From: Candidatus Eiseniibacteriota bacterium | GTDB lineage: Bacteria; Eisenbacteria; RBG-16-71-46; JAFGJU01 | Direction of reading: 5' to 3' | Length of the DNA stretch: 37,837 nt | NCBI GenBank assembly: GCA_020349905.1 | Contig: CP070702.1 | Location: 2,029,743 to 2,067,579 of the forward strand | Shown here: positions 24,901-32,967 of the stretch, in pieces | Numbering within the stretch: the stretch's first letter is position 1 | Layout of the letters: each line of letters begins with the position of its first letter | Notes under the pieces: model-generated | What the model was told of the DNA's origin: nothing | Databases searched by the model: none | What the model saw: only the letters and a program-made list of their open reading frames with translations | Translations under genes and position numbers: made by a program

Positions 24901-27900
24901 CCGTTCTCGGTTCCACTCAGGAACAGTCCCACGGAGTAAGTGTCCGCGCCGAGTGAAAGTGACACCTGCGCGGCCTCGAACTGAACGCTCGTCTCCCTTG
25001 CGCCGCCCAGCAGAATGGGCGCCGCGAGAGAGGCGACGTATTCCGAGCCCTGAGGACCGAACGCCAGGTATGTTCCCGACGTGTCCAGCGCAACGGGGGC
25101 CGTCCCAGAATTCATTATTCTGGCCGAGAACGAATGGGTTTGCCCGACCGAGACGCTCCGCCTCGAGAGACTTCCGCTAACGTAGGAGAGGACCGCAGGA
25201 CTCTGCACCGACCACGCTGCGGTGCTGTCGGCACCCGAGTCGCTCACCCCTACTCCGGACGCGGAGCCGGACGCGAAGCCGTCGATTGTACACGGCCCCA
25301 GAGGGGCCAACTGGTCCACGTCAACCTCGAATGAGAAGAGACCGATTTCGCCGGCCTGCAGAGTGTCCGGCAGTGCGGGCGAGACCAGAGAGTCGATGTG
25401 GCCGGCGCTGGAAAAAGTGAGTCCCGTCGCCGTTATCTGGAGAGGAACCGATGCCGGGTTCTCGACAGTCATCTGGACGGGCACGTCCCTGCCCCCCCTT
25501 GTCACGCTGCTCTGGGCCAGGACAGTGCGAACCCTTATGGACACAACGCTCACGGTGCTGGTGCCGGCCTGCAGGCTCTGGGTGAAGGAGCTGCCGGCTC
25601 CGTCGTACCCGGTGAGACTGAGAATCGGAGAGTAGGAACCTGCATCAAGCTCCACAGGGACGGCCGTTGCCTGGAACGTGAGAGTCGCTGTGCCTCCTCC
25701 TGCCAGCACGACGACCGTGTCCGGGAGATTGGCCGTGTACGTTCCGTCGTTTCCGTCCTCCAAGGTGAACGCGGAGGATGGAACCAGATACACCCTGCTC
25801 CCGCCGATGTTTCGGACCTGAAGCGAAAACGAGACCACCTGGCCCGGAGCCACTACCGCCGGGGAGATGGAACCGGCCACGTACTGGACCCGCGGCGGGG
25901 AAAGAAGCACGAGCCGGACAGACCCCGCGGCCGTTCCCTGGACCGAGCTTACGCGCACCGTATCGGAGCCCGCGGTGCTGCCCGCTCTGAGGGCAAAGGA
26001 AGCGATCCCGTTGGCAGCGGTGAACACCTGAATGCCCGGGACCACGCTGTCTACGTCGGACGCCACGACCTTGCTCAGGAGGCTGGTTGCAGTGACTTCT
26101 GTACCCGGGCCCACGTTGTTCCCGTAGGCGTCGGTGAAAGGACCGGTCCCGACAAGCACGAACGATGTGCCGTCGGCAGTGAGCGTGTCCTGGACCGGAT
26201 AGACGGACACCGTTCCCGCCGGAAAGGCGGGAGCCAGGCTGATGTTCCCCTTCGAAGCGTCTATCAATGCTCCCTGCGTGTCTTCTGCAAGCAGGGTGAT
26301 GTTCCCTGCGGCCGTGTCGGTCAGCTTGAGTCTGGATTGCGAGCTTCCAGAGACAAGTCTGAGCGAATCCGCGTTCGAGACCGACCAGGACGCCCCTCCG
26401 TCGACCGATATCCTGCCGGTCCCGGAGGAAGACGTGAGTCTCACGAGACTCGTGTCCGAGGTGTCCAAGTTCCCGAAGCTGTCGATGGCCTCGACCGAAA
26501 CGGAGAGAACCGCCGCCGCCGTGTCGGCCAGGGCGGAGGCGGGTAGAATGCGAAGGGCGGTCGCGCCCGCCGGCGTGGACGTTGCGAAGACGTCGGACAC
26601 AGCGTCGTGAGGGACCGTCGTACAGTACGCGTCCATGGTGTCGCTCCGGCCCGAGAACTGGGACGCGCGGTACAGAACGGTGATGACTCCGGAAGCGTCC
26701 GTGTTGCCCGTCTGAATCGAAGCCCCGCCGGAAGTATTGTTAGGATTCGCGGGGTCGTCCTCCAGCGAGCCGTCTGCCGAGTCCTTTATCACGACGCTCG
26801 TCTGTTCCCCGCTTTTCAAGTTTCCAAAGCTGTCTCTCACCGTTGCGCTCAAGACCTGGGTGCCCCCGGCGTTCACGTTGAAAGACCCTCCGGGCGCGAT
26901 GACGACGCTGGCCGCGCTCCCGGCCACGACCTGAAGCCCGCCAGAGTCACCGTCTATCTGTGGCTGCGAGGTGTCGGCCGCAGAAAGGGTGTGCACGCCG
27001 CTGGTGGTTAGCCGTAGAGAGCCCGCCAGCCTCTGAAACCCGCTGTCGGCGGCAACAAACTGGTAGTAAGGGGGAAGCACGGTGCTGTCTCCCGCGTCAG
27101 TACAGGAGAAGCCCACGACCCCCGTGTAGCCGGTGGCTCTGTTTCCGTAGACGTCCCTGCCCTCCACGTCCACGTCCAGCCAGCTTCCGGCAGGGGCCCA
27201 GCTCGCCGAGGCGGTCAGCACGAGCGCGTCACAGGCCGAGGCGACGACGGTTATGCCTCCCTGGCTGCCGTTCACGGACGGCTGCAGGGCGTCGGTGGCA
27301 ATCACGGACTGCTCGCCTGAGGTGGTGAGCGTGACGGAGAGAGGAAAGACGTGCCGCCCGCTGTCCGAGACCGCGAACGTGTAGTCGGGAGGAAGAATTG
27401 TCTGGGGATTTCCGTCCGTGCTGGAAAACTGCACGGTCCCCGTATAGTCCTTCACCCTGTTTCCGTGCGCGTCGTTCACGGCCACCACAACGTCGCTCAC
27501 GGTGCCTGCGATGACCGGGTCAGTGACACCCGACACGTCGAGCGCAGCGGCGGACGAATGGTCAACCACGACGTAGGCGGTTTCGACCGGAAAGGTCGGC
27601 GCGTTCGTGTCTGCGTCCATCACGGCGACGAGGAACTCAGAGGCGTTCGTATCGTAGTAGTCGAAATATGCCCGGGAGCTGTCCGCGGGCATCTGAACGT
27701 CGAATATCTGTACCGCTCCCTCGCGCTGCCTGAATATCCCGCTCGGCGAATTGGTCCACAGGAAGAGCGTCTGGGAAAGAGACACGGGAGAGACGTTTCC
27801 GTATACGTCCCTGGACAGGACGGTGAAGGTGCCCTGCGAGCCTGCCTCCAGAAACAAGGTGTCCGGGACCAGATCCAGCACGGAAGGCGGCGCGGCAGAG

Positions 27901-29048
27901 ATAACCGTGGGAGCGGGACCGAAGTCCAGAATCCCCGCGTTCAAGGTATCTACTGCCCTGACGTAGATGGCCTCCGCGACGGTGTAGACTTCCGTGGCGG
28001 TTCCGACGCCTGCGGCCAGGGACAGAGTGGTATCGGAGAGACTCCCCGCTGCCCGCGTGGTGCCGAGTGAATCCAGCCAGGCGCTCAGCCAGAGACCCGC
28101 GTCGCTGCCCGGCCCGGAGGTGACAACGTTTCCGTCCGCGTCCAGTGCGGCCACAGAGACCTGGAAGGCTGCCCCGGCCACTGCGCTGCCCGGCTGCGCG
28201 ACGTCCAGCCTGGAATAGGACCCGTGGGTGACTGTGACAACGCCCGTGGAGTCAATGTGGCCGAAGTCGTCCTCTGCGATTACGTAGCCGGTGCCCACGG
28301 TGGTCGCATCGAACGTGTTCGTGGAGTCCTTGCCTCCGCTGAGTGTTCCGATGCCTGCGCTCAGGCTCCACGTGCAGGCGACGCCCCCCGTGGGGTTACC
28401 GTACGCGTCTTCGCCCCTCACTGAGAAGACATTCGAATTGTCGTCAGCCGTAAATGCCAGGTCTCCCGCTTCGCTTCCGGCGAAGTATACAGTCACGTCC
28501 ACCGCAGTTCCTGCGACAACGTTGACCGTGGGAGAGCCGGAAGTGAGCGCTTGAGGAGACGTCCCGTCCGGGTCGCTTTTCACCGTAAACTCTACGGAGT
28601 CCTGGGCGACCGTTTGAGTCCTCGCGAAGGCGGAAGAGGCCCCGTAGATGACCTCCACGTACTCTCCGTTCCTGAAGATCTTGAAGAACTTGCCCCCAAG
28701 ATAGAGGCGGATGGTCTGGCCGGACACTGTCACTGAATCGAGGTCGTCCGCGTCACCAGCCATTGCCCGCACAAATCCTGCCTGCACGGAGTCTGACACC
28801 TGAGGAGCACTCCATCCCACAGGGATGTCAACGCTGACCATCCCTCCGAGCCAGTCGAAGTCCTCCGTCGCGGTGTATCTTATCGTCCAGCGGTTGTACG
28901 TGCCTGCCTGGGGGTCTATCACGGGCCACATCTGGGCGGTGCCGCTTCCCGGTCCGGCCAGGGCGGTGCCGGCGGCGGCCCAGAGAAGGAACGCCGAAAT
29001 GACGAGGAAGCGAACTCTGATTGAGGCTCTAAAGTGAGTGCTTCCCAT
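21921..29048 (-). CDS. Giant secreted multi-domain Ig/CARDB surface protein with FlgD-type C-terminal domain
   Basis: 2375 residues. Signal peptide 1-31 (LLWAAAGTALA). The N-terminal third (about 180-1080) is a series of Big_1/invasin-like Ig units marked by D-x-YGN/D-x-FGN motifs (EDAYGNP, RDVYGNVS, NDAHGNRVKDYTG, RDSFGNL). About 1080-1700 holds six repeats of ~115 residues with the theme PAxLxYVxGSLSPxxVxxGQ...FSxxVxNxG. Three CARDB-like domains follow. The last ~95 residues form a FlgD/T9SS-A-like domain starting HNYPNPFQAG and containing IYTLDGKLVFS and EIEWDGRNGRGE. Cysteines are very scarce, as in surface fibres. It is first gene of the signalling unit. The role is probably adhesion or envelope layer; no enzyme domain is seen. 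The start codon has only a weak ribosome site. Confidence 0.88.
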   Translation of the reverse strand: MGSTHFRASIRVRFLVISAFLLWAAAGTALAGPGSGTAQMWPVIDPQAGTYNRWTIRYTATEDFDWLGGMVSVDIPVGWSAPQVSDSVQAGFVRAMAGDADDLDSVTVSGQTIRLYLGGKFFKIFRNGEYVEVIYGASSAFARTQTVAQDSVEFTVKSDPDGTSPQALTSGSPTVNVVAGTAVDVTVYFAGSEAGDLAFTADDNSNVFSVRGEDAYGNPTGGVACTWSLSAGIGTLSGGKDSTNTFDATTVGTGYVIAEDDFGHIDSTGVVTVTHGSYSRLDVAQPGSAVAGAAFQVSVAALDADGNVVTSGPGSDAGLWLSAWLDSLGTTRAAGSLSDTTLSLAAGVGTATEVYTVAEAIYVRAVDTLNAGILDFGPAPTVISAAPPSVLDLVPDTLFLEAGSQGTFTVLSRDVYGNVSPVSLSQTLFLWTNSPSGIFRQREGAVQIFDVQMPADSSRAYFDYYDTNASEFLVAVMDADTNAPTFPVETAYVVVDHSSAAALDVSGVTDPVIAGTVSDVVVAVNDAHGNRVKDYTGTVQFSSTDGNPQTILPPDYTFAVSDSGRHVFPLSVTLTTSGEQSVIATDALQPSVNGSQGGITVVASACDALVLTASASWAPAGSWLDVDVEGRDVYGNRATGYTGVVGFSCTDAGDSTVLPPYYQFVAADSGFQRLAGSLRLTTSGVHTLSAADTSQPQIDGDSGGLQVVAGSAASVVIAPGGSFNVNAGGTQVLSATVRDSFGNLKSGEQTSVVIKDSADGSLEDDPANPNNTSGGASIQTGNTDASGVITVLYRASQFSGRSDTMDAYCTTVPHDAVSDVFATSTPAGATALRILPASALADTAAAVLSVSVEAIDSFGNLDTSDTSLVRLTSSSGTGRISVDGGASWSVSNADSLRLVSGSSQSRLKLTDTAAGNITLLAEDTQGALIDASKGNISLAPAFPAGTVSVYPVQDTLTADGTSFVLVGTGPFTDAYGNNVGPGTEVTATSLLSKVVASDVDSVVPGIQVFTAANGIASFALRAGSTAGSDTVRVSSVQGTAAGSVRLVLLSPPRVQYVAGSISPAVVAPGQVVSFSLQVRNIGGSRVYLVPSSAFTLEDGNDGTYTANLPDTVVVLAGGGTATLTFQATAVPVELDAGSYSPILSLTGYDGAGSSFTQSLQAGTSTVSVVSIRVRTVLAQSSVTRGGRDVPVQMTVENPASVPLQITATGLTFSSAGHIDSLVSPALPDTLQAGEIGLFSFEVDVDQLAPLGPCTIDGFASGSASGVGVSDSGADSTAAWSVQSPAVLSYVSGSLSRRSVSVGQTHSFSARIMNSGTAPVALDTSGTYLAFGPQGSEYVASLAAPILLGGARETSVQFEAAQVSLSLGADTYSVGLFLSGTENGASFSDTLYCDPDSVTAQLPAVLEYVAVQPETLSTGYEPAFEVTLRNIGQATAFVQPQTRISFGSPPATFLAFLSDSLAIEGDSVQVLRFSSSEVDTGFTTGRYLPELLMRLRENGVLRDSLLATGSDSILVQRRAALEWVAGSLSPLRVTRGQVAAFTMQLANTGDAPVSIDPALCDIRFRDAEREFLASGQGAVLQIASQSTAQLSFVSDTVHAAMANQVYRVDATVEGVENGVPFQRTIYSPQGELSVQSPALLRYLYGSVKPGVVAQGQDVSFSVGVENIGDATLFVADSSLFRLDALADTVDCSGGCAVAGHGITSLSFKGMTIDGAVIAAGSYSGSLEVTGTDWNGFYFSQTLGTSPDSVTVSASGDVRVYSTVSSSPNAPYVDTSQTFQVGVEIENLGQEEARDVVVQLSTAGGSLISGAAVIQSVQGGSKEAASISVQAAAAPGAERFTAQIQSATGGISGLPLSVAPSVDDTTEVTIQMPARLTLDAFVQEPQGATDGTLSTGQNFKIGAAVTNLGEGAFDGSGALRISIPAGFVLLSPATQPLVPGVPVEWSLSSPASATGSSAFLVSLERLPGAVNTGQEADTTGASRSLYLSTVERASLSLALAIVAPPAATDGSLRLGETFTLEATVLNGGTAAVSGSGRVALSLPSGYSISGGASAEQDFSVGVPVRWNVTAPSVNSSIEYITATISGIPDDENTNAAAHVSLRTREIGVYAESKDMVVEVLPLIEPPLQVVAGELSVRFMALRIENPVETGEGSPIGLRSVTLYVTGEGSARLLDPSAALSAVKVSRYSAPDVLLGIATGFTTNPVRVDLSPVADTLATGQSDTLLVAVDVSQSPRVGGVALEIEDASAFDVFDAVSGNALGVVGPGGGSFQGVLTPPSRLFAGVHNYPNPFQAGKESTAISYYLNEDSRVSLKIYTLDGKLVFSVAYSDRDQEGRRGLREIEWDGRNGRGEFVLSGVYICKLEANGVDATFKIAVAK

Positions 29049-29065
29049 GGGTGTAACTGTTCCAG

Positions 29066-29077
29066 CCGAGGCCTCGG
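29066..29077. promoter_or_regulatory. Perfect 12-bp palindrome before giant gene
   Basis: CCGAGGCCTCGG is fully self-complementary and lies 18-29 nt upstream of the giant gene ATG, where a ribosome site or operator would act. No function is known. Confidence 0.35.
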
Positions 29078-29093
29078 AAGATGACTTTCCAGA

Positions 29094-29119
29094 GGGGCTA
29101 ATCTCTTACCAGAGACCCC
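29094..29119 (-). promoter_or_regulatory. Hairpin in the leader of the giant gene
   Basis: TCTCT/AGAGA (29102-29106, 29111-29115) with a 4-nt loop is enclosed by GGGG (29094-29097) and CCCC (29116-29119), with a one-sided 4-nt bulge. It lies in the 181-bp gap after the CDP-alcohol transferase gene. It may end that transcript or act in the giant gene leader; it has no U-tract. The remainder of the gap shows no clear promoter. Confidence 0.35.
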
Positions 29120-29229
29120 GCATTTCGGTTTGAAAACAAAGGACTTCTAGCGACGAAACTGAGGTTGCAACAAGCATGCCACGGAGGGGGGCGCCCGGAG
29201 GCGCGGGCGGAGGCCGCGGGCGAGGAACT

Positions 29230-30147
29230 CTACGAACCGGGGCGCGTCTCTTCCCGAGCCGGTTCCTCCTCGGCCGAAACCACTCGGGGGTACAGCCGAA
29301 GGCTGTAGGTGCCCATGACGAAGACGTGGAGAATCGTGCCGACCATGAGGATGGCCAGGGCTATCTCCAGGAGTCCGACGAGTCTGTCTCTCATCAGCGG
29401 GACGCCATAGTCCTGCAGGTACATGAGCACCAGGATCATGCACGCCAGAAAGACGGCCGAGAGCTTGCCGAACACGGTGGGCCGTATCCTGACGGGTCCG
29501 CGAAAGACGTAGATGTACGCGGCGCCGCCGAGAAGAAAAACGTAGCGAACCGTGAGAAGCAGGCTCAGAAACAGGGGAAGCCGTCCCGAGAAGCTCAGAG
29601 CCCACACGACGCTCGTGTTGAACGCCGCGTCTACGAGCGGATCCATGACCAGGCCCATCCTGGTCTCTTGAGAGAACTTCCTGGCCACGTAGCCGTCCAC
29701 GACGTCGCTGACAGCCCCAACCACGAACAGCGCGACTGCGTACCCGATGTGCCCGCTCATGATGAGAAGAAAGAGCCCGGGAATTAGGGAGAATCGCAGG
29801 AGGCTAAGAGCATTCGCGGCCGTGACTTTGCCGACTGCCGCGCCATTTGAATCACGGCTGAGACCGGTGTGAACGAGCGGCCACAGGAAGGCCAGCACCA
29901 GCCAGCCGCTGCTCCACAGCAGGAACTTCACGCCGACCGCTCGGTCGATGAAGACGGAGAACCAGGTAGAGAGAAGGAATACGACACCGAAGAGGAGAAG
30001 AGTGACCACCAGGAGAGACCTGACGAACTCGGGGTTCTCTTCCAGGCTCTCCCTCACGCGCCGCGAGATACCCACCACGTATCTGCCGGTCGCAGCGGGC
30101 GTGTGACGTTCCCTCCTGAGACGTATCAGAAGCCTTTCGTAGAACAT
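29230..30147 (-). CDS. CDP-alcohol phosphatidyltransferase family membrane protein
   Basis: 305 residues with about seven hydrophobic helices. The family signature D-x2-D-G-x2-A-R-x8-G-x3-D-x3-D is complete: Asp148, Asp151, Gly152, Ala155-Arg156, Gly165, Asp169, Asp173. These residues bind metal and CDP. The enzyme transfers a phosphatidyl or similar group from a CDP-linked donor to an alcohol, as in phosphatidylglycerophosphate, phosphatidylserine or phosphatidylinositol-phosphate synthesis. The ~100-residue N-terminal extension with two extra helices is longer than in PgsA, so the acceptor is not assigned. It lies 6 bp after ppdK. The acidic C-terminus (SAEEEPAREE) is cytoplasmic by pattern. 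Confidence 0.87.
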   Translation of the reverse strand: MFYERLLIRLRRERHTPAATGRYVVGISRRVRESLEENPEFVRSLLVVTLLLFGVVFLLSTWFSVFIDRAVGVKFLLWSSGWLVLAFLWPLVHTGLSRDSNGAAVGKVTAANALSLLRFSLIPGLFLLIMSGHIGYAVALFVVGAVSDVVDGYVARKFSQETRMGLVMDPLVDAAFNTSVVWALSFSGRLPLFLSLLLTVRYVFLLGGAAYIYVFRGPVRIRPTVFGKLSAVFLACMILVLMYLQDYGVPLMRDRLVGLLEIALAILMVGTILHVFVMGTYSLRLYPRVVSAEEEPAREETRPGS

Positions 30148-30153
30148 CGGGCA

Positions 30154-32955
30154 CTACACGGTCAGACTCTCTCTCACTCCGGCCTCCCTCAGCTGGGCCT
30201 GTGCCGCGGAAAGTCTGGCAATAGGGACTCTGAAAGGTGAACAGCTCACGTAGTCAAGTCCTATCTCGTGACAGAAATTGACGGTAACAGGTTCACCGCC
30301 GTGCTCCCCACAGATGCCTACCTTAAGATCCTTTCTAGCCTGCCTCCCCTTCTCCACGCTCCACCTGGTGAGCCCCCCAACACCCTTCTTATCTATCGTC
30401 ACGAACGGGTCGATCTCCAGCACGCCGCTCTCTACGTAGTCGGGAAGGAACTTGCCGGCGTCGTCCCTGGAAAAACCGAACGTCATCTGGGTCAGGTCGT
30501 TTGTGCCGAAAGAGAAGAACTGGGCCTCGCGGGCGATCTCGTCGGATGTGATGGCGGCCCTGGGAACTTCTATCATGGTGCCCACAAGATAGTCAACCTT
30601 CACCTTGTGCCTGGCCATCGTCTCCTCCGCCACGCGCACCACTATCTCCTTCTGTCTGACAAACTCGTTCACGTGTCCGACCAGGGGTATCATGACCTCC
30701 GGGATGACGCGCTTGCCCTCAACGGCCAACTGGCAGGCCGCCTCGAAGATGGCGCGAGCCTGCATCTCAGTTATCTCGGGAAACGCTATCCCCAACCTGC
30801 ACCCCCTGTGACCCAGCATCGGGTTGAACTCGTGCAGGTCGTTCACCCTGCGAAGCAGGGCCTTCTTGCTCTCGATCTCATCAGAGGGAGCCTTTCTCTC
30901 CTCCAGCAGCGCCAGCTCCACCATGAGCTCCTCTCTCCTGGGAAGGAACTCGTGGAGCGGCGGGTCCAGCGTGCGTATGGTCACGGGAAAGCCTTCCATC
31001 TCCTTGAAAAGGCCCACGAAGTCCGACCTCTGGAACGGAAGCAGCTCTTCGAGCGCGCCTTTGTATATCGCCATGGGCTCGCGCATTCTCTCCGCGGCCT
31101 CCGAGAGTTGCTTCTCCAGACGTTCCTTTTCCTTCCCCGAAGCCTTTTCGAGCTGGCTCGCGAGCGCCTGCACTTCCCTCTCCGCCGCCTTCGCCTCCGC
31201 CGCGTACATGATCATCCGCTGAACCACGGGCAGCCTCTCCTCGGCAAAGAACATGTGCTCGGTCCGGCAGAGACCGATGCCCTCGGCTCCGAAGGCCCGG
31301 GCCTGCGCCGCGTCCGCGGGAACGTCCGCGTTGGCCCTCACTTTGAGCCTTCTCACCTCGTCCGCCCAGCCCATGAACTCGGCGAACTCCCCGCTCACCT
31401 TGGGTTCCACGGTAGGGACCTCTCCGAGGATGACGTCGCCCGAGGACCCGTCTATGGTTATGAGGTCCCCTTCTTTCACCGTCGTCTTACCCACGGTGAA
31501 AGACCTTTCCTTTTCATTCACCTTCACGGCGGAGCACCCGGCAACGCAGCTCTTGCCCATCCCCCTCGCCACCACGGCGGCGTGCGAGGTCATTCCCCCG
31601 GTGGAAGTGAGGATTCCTTCCGAGGCGTGCATGCCGTGGATGTCGTCCGGGTTAGTCTCGTTCCTCACAAGTATCACGCTCTTGCCTTCCCTGGACCACT
31701 CGACCGCCGCGTCGGCGGTGAAGACGGCGGCTCCGCTCGCAGCGCCGGGCGACGCTGCAAGCCCTCGAGCCAGAACCTCGAACTTCTGGCGCCTGTCTAT
31801 CTGGCGATGCAGCAGCTGGTCCAGGGCCTCCGGTGGCACCCGCAGTAGGGCCTCGTCCTTGCTGATGAGCCCTTCCTTCTGCATGTCGATGGCGATCTTT
31901 ACCGCAGCGGAACCGGTTCTCTTTCCGGTCCTGGTCTGCAGGATGTACAGGCGTCCCTCCTGAATCGTGAACTCGAAGTCCTGCATGTCCTTGTAGTACT
32001 GCTCCAGCTTCTGAACGATGTCGGAGAGTTCCCTGTAGACCTCGGGCATCTCCCCGGCAAGCTCGTCCACGGGCCTGGGCGTCCTTATCCCCGCGACCAC
32101 GTCTTCGCCCTGGGCGTTCATGAGGAATTCGCCGTAGAATTTCCTCTCTCCGGTCGAAGGATTCCGCGTGAATCCCACGCCGGTCCCCGAGGTGGCACCC
32201 ATGTTCCCGAAGACCATCGCCTGCACGTTCACCGCGGTTCCCAGACTGTCGGGAATACCGTGCTGTTTTCTGTAGAAGACGGCGCGAGGGTTGTTCCAGG
32301 AGCGAAACACAGCGTCTCTGGCCGCCGCGAGTTGCTCCCGGGCGTCCTGCGGAAACTCGACGCCCTTCTCCCTGCGTATCTGTTCCTTGAAACGCGTGCA
32401 GAGCTCCTTCAGGTCCTTGGCGTCCAGCTCGGTGTCCTGGGAAACCCCTTTCCTCTCCTTCAGTTCCAGGAGCTCTTCTTCGAACAGGGCCTTCCCCACG
32501 CCCAGCACCACGCTGCCGAACATCTGGATGAACCTCCTGAACGCGTCGTAGGCCAGACGCTCGTTGCCAGTTCTCGCTGCCAGCCCGGCCACGCTCGCGT
32601 CGTTCAGCCCGAGGTTCAGGATGGTGTCCATCATCCCCGGCATGGAGAACTTGGCTCCGGAGCGGACTGAAACAAGAAGGGGGTCGTTCTCGTCCCCCAA
32701 CTTCTTTCCCATGACTTTCTCTAGTTTCTCGAGCTGCCTCTGCTCCTCTCTGAGGTATTCCTCGGGCAGCTTGCCCTTGCTCCGGTAGAACAGGAGGCAC
32801 ACATCGGTGGATATCGTGAACCCCGGCGGTACGGAGAAGCCGGCGCTCATCATCTGCGAGAGCCCCGCCCCTTTGCCGCCCAGCACGTCTTTTATGCGCT
32901 CGCCCAGCGTACCCTTCTCTTCACCGAAGAAGAAAACGTACTTCTGTTCGCTCAT
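30154..32955 (-). CDS. ppdK: Pyruvate, phosphate dikinase
   Basis: Interconverts pyruvate, ATP and phosphate with PEP, AMP and pyrophosphate. 933 residues: N-terminal ATP-grasp (GGKGAGLSQM, VSVRSGAKFSMPGMMDTILNLG), the phosphohistidine domain with catalytic His458 in GGMTSHAAVVARG, and the C-terminal PEP/pyruvate TIM barrel (GIGLCRTEHMFF, VGTMIEVPRAA, FFSFGTNDLTQ, and the catalytic-Cys motif GICGEHGGEP). It is about 50 residues longer than usual because of a charged coiled-coil insert (about 584-632) before the LLPFQRSDF motif. ATG 32955 has a GGGAGGGG site. It is 12 bp after the class III aminotransferase gene, in a pyruvate and amino-acid metabolism operon. Confidence 0.97.
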   Translation of the reverse strand: MSEQKYVFFFGEEKGTLGERIKDVLGGKGAGLSQMMSAGFSVPPGFTISTDVCLLFYRSKGKLPEEYLREEQRQLEKLEKVMGKKLGDENDPLLVSVRSGAKFSMPGMMDTILNLGLNDASVAGLAARTGNERLAYDAFRRFIQMFGSVVLGVGKALFEEELLELKERKGVSQDTELDAKDLKELCTRFKEQIRREKGVEFPQDAREQLAAARDAVFRSWNNPRAVFYRKQHGIPDSLGTAVNVQAMVFGNMGATSGTGVGFTRNPSTGERKFYGEFLMNAQGEDVVAGIRTPRPVDELAGEMPEVYRELSDIVQKLEQYYKDMQDFEFTIQEGRLYILQTRTGKRTGSAAVKIAIDMQKEGLISKDEALLRVPPEALDQLLHRQIDRRQKFEVLARGLAASPGAASGAAVFTADAAVEWSREGKSVILVRNETNPDDIHGMHASEGILTSTGGMTSHAAVVARGMGKSCVAGCSAVKVNEKERSFTVGKTTVKEGDLITIDGSSGDVILGEVPTVEPKVSGEFAEFMGWADEVRRLKVRANADVPADAAQARAFGAEGIGLCRTEHMFFAEERLPVVQRMIMYAAEAKAAEREVQALASQLEKASGKEKERLEKQLSEAAERMREPMAIYKGALEELLPFQRSDFVGLFKEMEGFPVTIRTLDPPLHEFLPRREELMVELALLEERKAPSDEIESKKALLRRVNDLHEFNPMLGHRGCRLGIAFPEITEMQARAIFEAACQLAVEGKRVIPEVMIPLVGHVNEFVRQKEIVVRVAEETMARHKVKVDYLVGTMIEVPRAAITSDEIAREAQFFSFGTNDLTQMTFGFSRDDAGKFLPDYVESGVLEIDPFVTIDKKGVGGLTRWSVEKGRQARKDLKVGICGEHGGEPVTVNFCHEIGLDYVSCSPFRVPIARLSAAQAQLREAGVRESLTV

Positions 32956-32967
32956 CGGCCCCTCCCT

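Noticed and set aside
30268-31848. 526-residue plus-strand open frame
   Set aside because: Entirely antisense to ppdK, with no family motif.
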